DNA of 64,000 bases, from assembly GCA_020633295.1 (NCBI GenBank), contig JACKDW010000022.1, positions 1 through 64,000 on the forward strand, read 5' to 3'. Below are positions 35,242-43,690 of the stretch, piece after piece. Under the pieces are notes generated by a model, which saw only the letters and a program-made list of their open reading frames with translations, searched no databases and was not told the origin of the DNA. Each line of letters starts with the position of its first letter. Within the stretch, counting starts at the first letter, position 1. A program made the position numbers and the translations under genes. The stretch comes from Myxococcales bacterium. GTDB lineage: Bacteria; Myxococcota_A; Polyangia; Nannocystales; Nannocystaceae.

Positions 35242-37833
35242 CTAGTCGTCGGTCGCCGAGAACAGGCTGAAGGCGCTGGCGAACTCGCGGGCGTGATCGT
35301 GCGCAGGGGCGCTCGCCCAGCTCTGGAGGCGCTCGAGATCCTCCTGCGTGATCGACGGCGTCGTCGGATCGGGCGCTGTCTCGGGGGGCAGCTCATCGGC
35401 GTCGGCCACGACCTCGCCGTCGGCGCGCGCGCCGGCGGGGATCGAGCGGCCGGGCTCGTCCTCGTGGGCGGGCGCGTCGTCCGTCGCGCCCGCGGTCTGC
35501 TCCGAGGTCTGGCCCGCGCCCGCCGCGTCCCCGGGCGTCGCGGCGCGGCTCGTCCACGAGCTCGGGTTGACGCAGGGAGAGCGCCCGAGCTCGGTGCGCA
35601 GCCGGCTGACGGTCGCGCTGAGGATGTCGACGAGGACCTCGCGGTCGGTCATGCAGCCCTTGAGGCCGATGAGCTGGTCCGCCGTCCACTGCTGCAGCGC
35701 GTCGACGCGGCGCTCCATGGTCGTCGAGAGGCGGTTCTCGACGACCGCGACGCGGTTGAGCGTGGCCGTGAGCTCGGCGCGGACGGTCTCGACGTCGACG
35801 TCGACGCGGGCGTTCGCCAGCGCCTTGGAGAGGTTGATCTCGACGAGCTTCTCGAGGTCGACGGAGAGGTCCGCGACCAGGCGCGCGCGCAGGCGGACGA
35901 GCTGGAGCTCGACGCTCTGCTCGATCTCGCGGTCGAGCGAGCTCCGCAGCTCGTTTCGGAGCGCGCGGACGCGGCCGTCGACCAGCGCGGTGAGCTTGGC
36001 GTCGATGTCGGCGAGCAACCCCTGCGAGATCTGCTTGCGGAGCTCGACCGTCTGCTGCGCGACGGCGCCAGACAGCTCGTTGGAGATGAGGCTCGCGATC
36101 TTGGCCTGCACCTGGGCGCCGAGCCGCTCGTCGAAGTGCTGACTCCAGGCCGAGAACGCGGCGCCGAGCCGGGACTCGAGCGCGCGGTCGAAGCGCGCGA
36201 GCGAGAGCTCCATGCGCGCGACCTGCATCGCGAGCGCCTTGAGCTTCGCCGTGTAGCCCTTCATCAACCACCCCTCGAGCTGGCTCCACTGGCGCGCGCC
36301 GTCGTCGGCGCTGGAGGCCTCGAGCGCGTCGAGGTTGAGCGTCTCGGCCGTCGTGAGCGACGCCCACGACTCGCGCTCGGTCGCGCGCGGCTCGTGCAGG
36401 GTCCAGCCGCGCTCGCTGGCTGACTCGGCGAGCCCGGCGCGCGCCTCGTTGACGGTGACGCGCCACTCGATCGCGTTCTCGTCGTCGGCGACGATGCGCG
36501 CCTCGGAGGTCGTCAGCCCGTGCGCGGAGAAGAACCGCACGAGCTCGTTCGCGGACGTCCCGGCGGGGGTATGCAGCTTGAGTCGAACCACGATCGCCAT
36601 CCTCTTGATCGAGCGCGCCGCGTTCGCGGAGGCGGCGGCGGCGACGGGCGGTATGCTATCACCGGGGGTCGCGGCCCGGGCGCGCGTTCGCGTCGGCTCG
36701 GCGCGCTCGCATGTTATGACCTCAAGAACATGTCTTTTGATCGGGAGCGCCGCGCGGAGCCACGCGACGGCGCGCTCGAGCGCCGCGCTCGTCTGAAACA
36801 CGCGACTTCGCGCGAGCGCGCGCCCGTTGGCGGCGCGCACTTCGAAGCTTCGCGGGTCGCCCGTCGGCGCGACGCGGACTAACTCGGGGCGCAGGCCGGT
36901 GCGCACGAGCGCCGCGACGCCGCGCTCGCGAGCCCGCGCGGTGCGGTAGCCGTGGCTGAAGAGGACCGGGCGGCCGCGCTCGTCGTTGTAGCGAAAGCGG
37001 AACGCGCCGCGCTCGTCGCGGAGTCGCTCGAGCCCGGGCGGCCCGCGCGTGGAAGGGCGCGCCCGGTCGAAGCCGGCGGCGGCGACGGGTCGCGCGTCGC
37101 GCTCCACGGTGAGCCCCTCGCGTCGCGTCGACGCCGTCGCGATGAGCCACTCGATCGCGGCGTCGCGCGCCTCGGGCGACGAGAACACGCGGCTGACGCC
37201 GAGCTCGCGATGATTGCGTGACACGACCGTGAACCACGCGCCCTCGGGGTCGCTGCTTCGTCGGTAGGCCGCCTCCGTCGCCGCGGCGCGCGTGAGCGCG
37301 GCCGCCCGCCTGTCGCGATCGTGGCGGGATCGGAAGCCGGGCGAGAACACGAGCGCGACCCCCTGCGCGTCGTTGACGTGGACGCAGTGGAGGCGGTCCC
37401 CGTCACGTTGGAGGCGCTCAACCCCGGGGCGCCCGCTCACCGAGCGCTGGGCGCGGTCGTATCGGCGCGGCGCTGCGGCGCGCGGCGTGGCGCGCCGCTG
37501 CCGGGGCTGGTCCGCGCGGACTTCGAAGCGGTCGCGGTCGCGCGCGGACGCGAGGGCGCGCGCACGCAGGGCGCTCGCGGACGCGCGAGAGGTCGGCGCG
37601 CCGCGTGCGAGCGTCGCGTCATTGCTGTCCTTTAAGACGAGCTCGAATTGGCCGCGCGCCGCCGGCTCGACCGCGAGCGCGCCGGGCGCTCGCAGGCGCG
37701 TGATCACCTCGCGGATCATCGAGACACAGCGCGCGCGGTCGGCCGTCGCCGTCCCCTCGAGGCAGCGCGTGTCGTCGTCGAGGCGCAGCTGAAACGAGGC
37801 GCCGCGCGAGGTCTGAGTGAGCAGGAAGTACAC
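35242..37833 (-). CDS. DUF1508-repeat plus long coiled-coil protein
   Basis: One open frame. GTG 37833 is preferred because a perfect -35 (TTGACA) lies at 37928-37933; a TTG at 37905 would lie inside the promoter. Residues 1-370 hold three or four YegP/DUF1508-like repeats (QFELVLKDSNDATLARG; SFEVRAANGRALARSRVF). The second half begins with MAIVVRLKLHTPAGTSANEL at an internal ATG (36600) and may be a separate protein. It has a small alpha/beta domain, then about 200 residues of amphipathic helix like apolipoprotein or a tether. The module CMTDREVLVDIL follows, and an acidic tail ends in FSLFSATDD. Function unknown. It forms an operon with the DUF697 gene downstream. Confidence 0.7.
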   Translation of the reverse strand: MYFLLTQTSRGASFQLRLDDDTRCLEGTATADRARCVSMIREVITRLRAPGALAVEPAARGQFELVLKDSNDATLARGAPTSRASASALRARALASARDRDRFEVRADQPRQRRATPRAAAPRRYDRAQRSVSGRPGVERLQRDGDRLHCVHVNDAQGVALVFSPGFRSRHDRDRRAAALTRAAATEAAYRRSSDPEGAWFTVVSRNHRELGVSRVFSSPEARDAAIEWLIATASTRREGLTVERDARPVAAAGFDRARPSTRGPPGLERLRDERGAFRFRYNDERGRPVLFSHGYRTARARERGVAALVRTGLRPELVRVAPTGDPRSFEVRAANGRALARSRVFQTSAALERAVAWLRAALPIKRHVLEVITCERAEPTRTRARAATPGDSIPPVAAAASANAARSIKRMAIVVRLKLHTPAGTSANELVRFFSAHGLTTSEARIVADDENAIEWRVTVNEARAGLAESASERGWTLHEPRATERESWASLTTAETLNLDALEASSADDGARQWSQLEGWLMKGYTAKLKALAMQVARMELSLARFDRALESRLGAAFSAWSQHFDERLGAQVQAKIASLISNELSGAVAQQTVELRKQISQGLLADIDAKLTALVDGRVRALRNELRSSLDREIEQSVELQLVRLRARLVADLSVDLEKLVEINLSKALANARVDVDVETVRAELTATLNRVAVVENRLSTTMERRVDALQQWTADQLIGLKGCMTDREVLVDILSATVSRLRTELGRSPCVNPSSWTSRAATPGDAAGAGQTSEQTAGATDDAPAHEDEPGRSIPAGARADGEVVADADELPPETAPDPTTPSITQEDLERLQSWASAPAHDHAREFASAFSLFSATDD
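35620..35657 (-). repeat. 38-bp direct repeat, copy 2 (encodes CMTDREVLVDIL)
   Basis: Second copy of the 34234-34271 sequence, in the same reading frame relative to the encoded module. Confidence 0.85.
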
Positions 37834-37927
37834 GAGCGGGGTCGGAGCCGAGCCTGCGTCGAGCGGCGCGGTCGACCGCCGCGTCGACGGCTCCTCGGCC
37901 TCCAAGGTCCGGTGGATCCCGCGGCGG

Positions 37928-37933
37928 TGTCAA
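37928..37933 (-). promoter_or_regulatory. perfect -35 hexamer for the DUF1508/coiled-coil gene
   Basis: TTGACA on the minus strand. With a 17-bp spacer the -10 would be a poor GGACCT at 37905-37910. Transcription near 37898 leaves a 64-nt leader to GTG 37833. Confidence 0.3.
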
Positions 37934-38071
37934 CGAATGATTCCGCGCTCCGCGGCGGCGCGCCGGCGCGATGGTCTCTCGGCGAGCGAGCGCGTATACA
38001 GGAGCGCGTGTGGTCGCGCTGGGCTCCGACGCGCGCGGCGTCGCGATCGTCAGCGCGTGGGGAGTCGAGCA

Positions 38072-39532
38072 ATGGAGCAGTCGTCGTCTGTCACTATCAC
38101 GCTGCGCGTCGCGACCACGATCGACGAGGTGCAGGGCGAGGCGCCGCGCGCGGTCGACTTCACGGTGCTGCAGATCAATGACGTCTACGAGGTCACCCTG
38201 GGCGAAGGGCCAGGTGGTCTCGATCGCGTGGCGACGCTGCGCGAGGCGGTCGCGCGCGAGAACTCGAATTGTCTCGTGGTGCTGGCGGGCGACTTCCTGT
38301 CGCCGTCGGTGATCAGCACGACCATCGGCGACGGGGGTCGGCACATGATCGAGACGTTGAACGCGATGGGCCTGACCCACGCGACGGTCGGCAACCACGA
38401 GTTTGACCTCGCGCACGAGGACTTCCTCGTGCGGATCGAGGAGAGCCAGTTCAAGTGGGTGCTGACGAACGTCAGCGACGCCGCGGGCGCGGCCTTCCCG
38501 GGCACGACGCGGCACGAGATCGTCGAGTTCTCGAACGCGGCGGGCGAGACGGCGCGCGTGGCGTTGATCGGCCTGTGCCTCGATCTCAAGAAGCAGCCGT
38601 GGGTCCGCTACGACGATCCGATCGCGTCGGCGCGGGCGAAGGTCGCCGAGCTCGAGGGCGCGGCCGACGTGGTCATCGCGCTGACGCACCTGCAGATCAC
38701 GCAGGACGAGGCGCTCGGGGTCGCCGTGCCGCGCCTCGACGTGCTGATGGGGGGGCACGAGCACGAGGCCGCGCGCGCGATCGTCGGCGACGACGCGACG
38801 CCGATCTTCAAGGCGGATTCGAACGCCCGCAGCGCGCTCGTGCACCGCTTCCGCTTCGACACGCGGTCCAGGGTCGCGACCGTTCACACGCAGCTCGTGC
38901 CCGTCGACGACGCGGTCGCGCGTGAGCCGGCGACGCGCGCGGTGATCGAGCGCTGGCAGGAGCGCGCGTTTAACACCCTGCGCGCCCAGGGCTTCGAGCC
39001 GACCGAGGTCGTGGGCCGCACGCGCGAGGCGCTCATCGGCTACGAGAGCGATGTCCGCAACCGCCCGACGAACCTGACGCGGCTGGTCGCCGGCGCGTTC
39101 CTCGACGAGGTGCCCGGCGCCGACGCGGTGATGGTCGTCGCCGGCACGATCCGGATCGACGGCGAGATCGCGCCGGGCGACGTGCGCTACTTCGACATCG
39201 TCCGGATGTTCCCCTCGGGCGGCGCGCTGAGCGTCCTGAGCATCCCGGGGGTCGTGCTCGAGATGTTCCTGAACATGGGCCTCAAGGCCAAGAACACGGG
39301 GTCGTTTCAGATCCACGCCAACATCGAGCGCGACGGCGACGCGTGGATGATCGGCGGGGAGGCGCTCGCCGGGGCGCGCGCGTACACGATCGTGTTCAAC
39401 TGGATCCCGGCGGCCGCGCTCGCGCACCCGCCCTTCAAGGGCTCAGGGATCGAGAAGCTGCACGACACTCGCGAGATTCGCGCGATCGTGGCGGACCGAT
39501 TCCGGCGGGACGCGGCGAGCGGCGGCGGCTGA
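38072..39532 (+). CDS. 5'-nucleotidase/metallophosphatase family protein without signal peptide
   Basis: 486 residues from ATG 38072, with GGGGAG 8 nt upstream. Calcineurin-type phosphatase motifs: VLQINDVYEV (first metal Asp), VVLAGDFLSPS, GNHEFDLAHEDF, THLQITQDE and GGHEHEAA. The C-terminal 5'-nucleotidase domain (about 290-470) is present, with TNLTRLVAGAFLDEVPGAD. UshA-type family members are normally exported, but this one starts EQSSSVTITLRVATTIDE with no signal sequence or lipobox, so it is predicted to be cytosolic. It would hydrolyse nucleotides or related phosphoesters. Divergent from the DUF1508 gene, 239 bp from its start. Confidence 0.88.
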   Translation: MEQSSSVTITLRVATTIDEVQGEAPRAVDFTVLQINDVYEVTLGEGPGGLDRVATLREAVARENSNCLVVLAGDFLSPSVISTTIGDGGRHMIETLNAMGLTHATVGNHEFDLAHEDFLVRIEESQFKWVLTNVSDAAGAAFPGTTRHEIVEFSNAAGETARVALIGLCLDLKKQPWVRYDDPIASARAKVAELEGAADVVIALTHLQITQDEALGVAVPRLDVLMGGHEHEAARAIVGDDATPIFKADSNARSALVHRFRFDTRSRVATVHTQLVPVDDAVAREPATRAVIERWQERAFNTLRAQGFEPTEVVGRTREALIGYESDVRNRPTNLTRLVAGAFLDEVPGADAVMVVAGTIRIDGEIAPGDVRYFDIVRMFPSGGALSVLSIPGVVLEMFLNMGLKAKNTGSFQIHANIERDGDAWMIGGEALAGARAYTIVFNWIPAAALAHPPFKGSGIEKLHDTREIRAIVADRFRRDAASGGG

Positions 39533-39556
39533 GGGAGCCCGCGGGCGCGCGGACGC

Positions 39557-40681
39557 TCAGCGCACCATCCAGTCCCGACCGTCGAGCAGGTCCTTCGTCC
39601 GCTCGCGGACGTCGTGGAAGCTCGTCATCACCGCGGTGCTGTCGAGCTCCCGATCGAGCTCGCCGAGGCGCGTGACCTCCTCGTCGGTCCAGTCGGGGTG
39701 GTAGATGTCGAAGTGCAGCACGACGCGCGTCCGGTCCGACTGGTTCCAGGCTTGGTGGACGAACGCGTCGTTGAACAGCTCGACCTTCCCGTCGCGCCAT
39801 TCGAACAGCTCGCTGCCGACGTTGAGGAAGCAGCGGCCGGGGGCGATCAGCGGCAGGTGGACGCGCAGCAGGCTGTTGCGCGGGCCGTGGTGGGGCGCGA
39901 TGTGGGTGCCGGGGTGGAGCGCCGAGAACACGGCGGGGGCGTGGCGCGCGAAGCGGGGGATCGACTCGAGGAGCTTGACGGTCTCGGGGCAGCGCGCGCG
40001 GTTCTCCTGGATCGGGCCGCCCATGTAGAGGTACATGACGTTCCACATGGACGGCGCGCGCGTGTCGTCGGAGTACACGACCCCGCGCTCACTCTGGACG
40101 AGCCAGCGCTCCTCGCCTTGATCCTTCGCGGGCACGAACGGCTGGAAGCCCTCGTTGCGCTCGAGCGCCGCGAGCAGCTCCTGCTTGATCGTCGGGTAGG
40201 CGGCCTCGAGCCGCGGCACCCAGCTGAACTCGGCGGGGTCGTGGCGCATGCGCGCCGCGAGCCCCGGCGTGAAGAACAGCGGTCGCATCATCGGGTGGGT
40301 GTAGGGGGAGCGCCGCCGCATGATCCCGTCGCGGTCGAGGGGCCACTCGAGCAGCGAGCGCATGCCGAGCGCGCGCATGCCACGTCGCACGGTCGGCAGC
40401 TCCTCGAGCCCGCGCTGGTAGCGAAGCACCGCGTCGATGTCGTCGGCCGAGAGCCCCTTCGAGCCGCCGCGGCTGAGCCGCTTGAGCACGGGGTCCGGGA
40501 GCATCGGGACGACGCGGCGCAGCAGCTGGCGGAGCTCGGAGGGTCGCCCGCTCCGCCCGAGCTCGCTCTGGAACAGGAAGCGCTCGGGCTCGGGCTCGGG
40601 CGCGTCTTCGCGGGCGCGTCGGCGCGCGGCGTCGGGGAGCATCGACAGCAGCCGTCTCAGGTTAACTCGAGTCTCGGGCAT
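39557..40681 (-). CDS. Aspartyl/asparaginyl beta-hydroxylase-like 2OG-Fe(II) enzyme
   Basis: 374 residues from ATG 40681, with GAGAGAG upstream. The C-terminal 200 residues are the Asp/Asn beta-hydroxylase fold: the metal His in HPGTHIAPHHGPRNSLLRVH, then FNDAFVHQAWNQSDRTRVVL with the second His and the Arg that binds 2-oxoglutarate, ending HFDIYHP. The N-terminal 170 residues (RQLLRRVVPMLPDPVLKRLS) are an extra helical part. Such enzymes in peptide clusters hydroxylate Asp, Asn, Arg or similar residues at the beta carbon. It is the last gene of the PKS/NRPS operon, 41 bp after the P450 stop, so it is a probable tailoring step (inference). Confidence 0.88.
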   Translation of the reverse strand: MPETRVNLRRLLSMLPDAARRRAREDAPEPEPERFLFQSELGRSGRPSELRQLLRRVVPMLPDPVLKRLSRGGSKGLSADDIDAVLRYQRGLEELPTVRRGMRALGMRSLLEWPLDRDGIMRRRSPYTHPMMRPLFFTPGLAARMRHDPAEFSWVPRLEAAYPTIKQELLAALERNEGFQPFVPAKDQGEERWLVQSERGVVYSDDTRAPSMWNVMYLYMGGPIQENRARCPETVKLLESIPRFARHAPAVFSALHPGTHIAPHHGPRNSLLRVHLPLIAPGRCFLNVGSELFEWRDGKVELFNDAFVHQAWNQSDRTRVVLHFDIYHPDWTDEEVTRLGELDRELDSTAVMTSFHDVRERTKDLLDGRDWMVR

Positions 40682-40722
40682 GGACGTCTCTCTCTTCGGT
40701 GACGAGGCGACGCGTGAAGCGA

Positions 40723-41973
40723 TCAGGGGGCCGCGGGCGAGCTGGGGCGCGCGTCCTCTCGGGGGTGAAGGCGGACGCGCAGCGCGCTGTAGCCGGAGAG
40801 GAAGTTCGAGTACAGCGGCCGCGGCGCGCCGACGAGCTCGAAGCGCTCGGTGGTCTCGATGAGCGCCTCCAGCAGCGCGCGCAGCTCGACGCGGGCGAGC
40901 TGCGCGCCGAGGCAGAAGTGATGACCATGTCCAAAGGACAGGTGACGATTCGGCTTGCGGGTGAGGTCGAGGCGCTCGGGCGCGGCGAACTCCTCCGGGT
41001 CGAAGTTCGCGGCGCTGTTCCAGATCGTGACGATCTCGCCGGCGGCGATCCGCTGGCCCGCGAGGACCTGGTCGCGCGCGGCGGTGCGGCCGGCGTGCAG
41101 CGTGGGCGTGGTCCAGCGCAGGAGCTCCTCGACGGCGGTGTCGAGGCCGACCGCGCCGCGCCGCAGCAGCGCCCACTGCTCCGGCCACTCGGCGAAGGCC
41201 TTGACGAGGCCGATCATCGAGAGCCGCGAGGTCTCGTCGCCGCCGAGCAGGAGGCTGTAGCAGTTGAGCAGCAGCTCCTCGGTCGAGAGCGCGAGCGGCT
41301 CGCGGCTGAGCTGCAGCAGGATCCCGAGGAGGTCGTCGGCGACGTCGTCCTTGCGCGCGCGCGCGAGCCTGGCGAAGTACATGAGGATCTCGTTGCGCGC
41401 CATCCGGGCGTCGCGCTCCGTCGCGCTCGCCGACTCCGACGCGAGCGCGGCGCGAGCGTGCCGCAGCAGCGGCTTGCGATCGCGCTCCGGGATCAGCAGG
41501 AGGTCGCAGATCGCGGCGAGCGGGATGCGCTCGGCGACCTCGCTGGCGAACTCGCACTCGCCGCGCGCGATCGCGTCGCGCACCAGCCGTCGCGCGAGCC
41601 GCCCGATGGGCTCGGCGAGCTCGCGCAGCGCCGCGGGCGTGAAGGCCTTGAGCAGGCGGCGGCGGATCGCGAGCGCGCGCGGGCCGTCGGAGACCACGAG
41701 CATCTTCCCGCCCGCAGGATCCCCGCCGGCGAGCAGGGTCGCGAGCACGTTCCCGCGGGTCGAGGTGTACCCCTCGCTGTCGCGGTACACGGCGAGCGCG
41801 TCGGCGTGTCGGGTCACGACCCAGAAGCCGCCGCCGGCTCGGACCGGGTGCCACGCGACGGGCTGCTCCTCGCGCAGGCGCCTCCACAGCGCGCCGAGAT
41901 CGCGCCGCGCGTGGGTTCGCGGCGCGCTGAGGTCGATGTCCGCGAGCGCGCCCGCGCCGAACTCGATCGTCAT
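40723..41973 (-). CDS. Cytochrome P450 (tailoring oxygenase)
   Basis: 416 residues from ATG 41973, 4 bp after the NRPS stop, so co-transcribed. I-helix LLLGGDETSRLSMIG (GGDET in place of the common AGxET), ExxR in VEELLRW, and heme loop LSFGHGHHFCLGAQLAR with the Cys ligand at about 353. Size and composition fit the soluble bacterial class that takes electrons from a ferredoxin; no ferredoxin gene is in the window. In NRPS clusters such P450s often hydroxylate carrier-bound amino acids or the released product. The codons around HLSFGHGH are less GC-rich than the rest of the gene. Confidence 0.93.
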   Translation of the reverse strand: MTIEFGAGALADIDLSAPRTHARRDLGALWRRLREEQPVAWHPVRAGGGFWVVTRHADALAVYRDSEGYTSTRGNVLATLLAGGDPAGGKMLVVSDGPRALAIRRRLLKAFTPAALRELAEPIGRLARRLVRDAIARGECEFASEVAERIPLAAICDLLLIPERDRKPLLRHARAALASESASATERDARMARNEILMYFARLARARKDDVADDLLGILLQLSREPLALSTEELLLNCYSLLLGGDETSRLSMIGLVKAFAEWPEQWALLRRGAVGLDTAVEELLRWTTPTLHAGRTAARDQVLAGQRIAAGEIVTIWNSAANFDPEEFAAPERLDLTRKPNRHLSFGHGHHFCLGAQLARVELRALLEALIETTERFELVGAPRPLYSNFLSGYSALRVRLHPREDARPSSPAAP

Positions 41974-41977
41974 GGCG

Positions 41978-43690
41978 TCAAGCCCTCCCCTCGTCGACGT
42001 TCACGATCCGCACGAGGCCCGCGTCGCCGTCGACCTCGACGAGCTGACCGTCCCGCAGGACCTCGGTCGCGGTGCGCGTGCCGACGACCGAGGGGATCCC
42101 GTACTCGCGGGCGACGACCGCCGCGTGACACAGCATGCCGCCGGTGTTGGTCACGATCGCCGAGACGATCGCGAAGTAGGGCGTCCAGGAGGGCAGCGTC
42201 GCCGGCGCGACGAGCACGTCGCCCGGCTGGAGCTTGCCGGCCTCGGAGAGCGTTCGGACGACGCGGGCCGGGCCGCGCGCGCGCCCGCTCGAGCCGGGCG
42301 AGCCGTTGAGCGAGTCCGGGCGCGGCTGCGGGCTCATCAGGTCGCCGTTGGCGCGGAACATCGCCCGCATGAGACCTGACTCAACAGGCATGAACTGTCG
42401 CGGCACGCCGAGGAACGAGGGCGGCTTGGCGCCTGCGAAGCGCGCGCGCTCGGCCTGGCGCGCGGCGATCCGCGCGCGCAGCTCGTCCGCCGGCGCCTCG
42501 TAGGCGCGCGCCTCGAGCTCGGCGAGGGACAGGTCGAAGACCTCGCGCGGGTCCTCGAGCGCGCCGCGCTCGGTCAGCCGGCGGCCGAGCTCGAGGCTCG
42601 CGCGGCGAGCGTGGTACGTGATCTTGCAGTCGATCCAGAAGTTGTGCTCCTCGCTCAGGCGCGTGCTCGCCTGGGCGGCGCTCAGCAGCGCTTCGAACTC
42701 CTCGACGACCGGGCGGGGGTGGTGGGCGAGCTGCTCCCGGAGCGCGCCGAGCCGCGCCTCGCGGCGCTCCGCCTGGCGACCGAGCTCCGCGCCGAGGTCG
42801 CGCTCCGGCTGTCGCATGGCCTCCCGCAGGCTCCGGAGGACCGGCGTGGGATCCTCGATCCAGGACGGCCGGTCGAGGTACATGTCGTCGTTCCGCTGCC
42901 CGTACTCCTGGAGATACTCCTGGATCCGCGCCCAGGCGGCCTGTCCTTCGGGGCTCTCGGCGAGCGCGTCGGGCAGCGCGGCGAGCGAGGTCTCGAGCAC
43001 CCGCGCGCGCAGGCCGGGGGCGCGGGCGAGCTCGCGGCCGAGCTCCCAAAGCCGCAGGTTGGCCTCGGTCGTCTTGGTCGGGAAGCCGGCGAGGAGCTCG
43101 TAGACGTCGAGCGGCTTGGCGTCCTCGCGCAGGTCGAGGTACGCGTCGTTGAAGTCGCTGAGCGCGAGCGTCACCGGGTACATGATGTCGAAGTGGATCT
43201 GCCACAGCCGGACGACGCGGCGCCGCAGCTCCCCGAGGTGCTCGACGAGCGACTCCAGGGACGCGCCCTCGAGGTCGAAGCCCTCGAGGTACGCGAGCTG
43301 CTCGTCGATCTCGGGGCGCCAGCGCTCCCGCCAGCGCGCGTCGAGCTGCTGCCCGCCGGCGCGCAGCGCCTCGTCGGCCGCGGCCCACACCCGCGCGGCC
43401 TCGTCGGGAGGGAATTCCTGCGTGATCGCCTTCTGGAACACGAAGGAGTTGATGAGCCGGGGCTGCGACGCGAGCGGCAGCCCGTAGCGCGCGCTCGCCC
43501 AGTTGGTCCCCTCGGTCATCGGCGCCATGCGCAGGTCGAAGTCGAGCGGGGTCATGGGCGCGGTGCAGTGGGCCGCGTCGAACAGCCACATCTCTCGGGC
43601 GTCGGCCGGGTCGTCCCACTCGACGTGGAACGCGGCGGGCGACGCGGGCTCGGGGGCGGTCCGTGGTCGGCTTCCAGACGTCTTCGACAT
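41978..43690 (-). other. PEP-utiliser/mobile-His segment, possibly a separate gene
   Basis: Inside the NRPS frame, ATG 43690 has AGGAG exactly 6 nt upstream and begins MSKTSGSRPRTAPEP right after the thioesterase ends (HLRRVSDEQELD). The encoded 570 residues have HVEWDDPADAREMWLFDAAH, the lid-like helical part and the C-terminal swivel His domain. It could be made as a free protein by internal initiation. A TAG lies in the +1 frame just before ATG, so a one-base assembly error could also have joined two genes. Confidence 0.5.
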
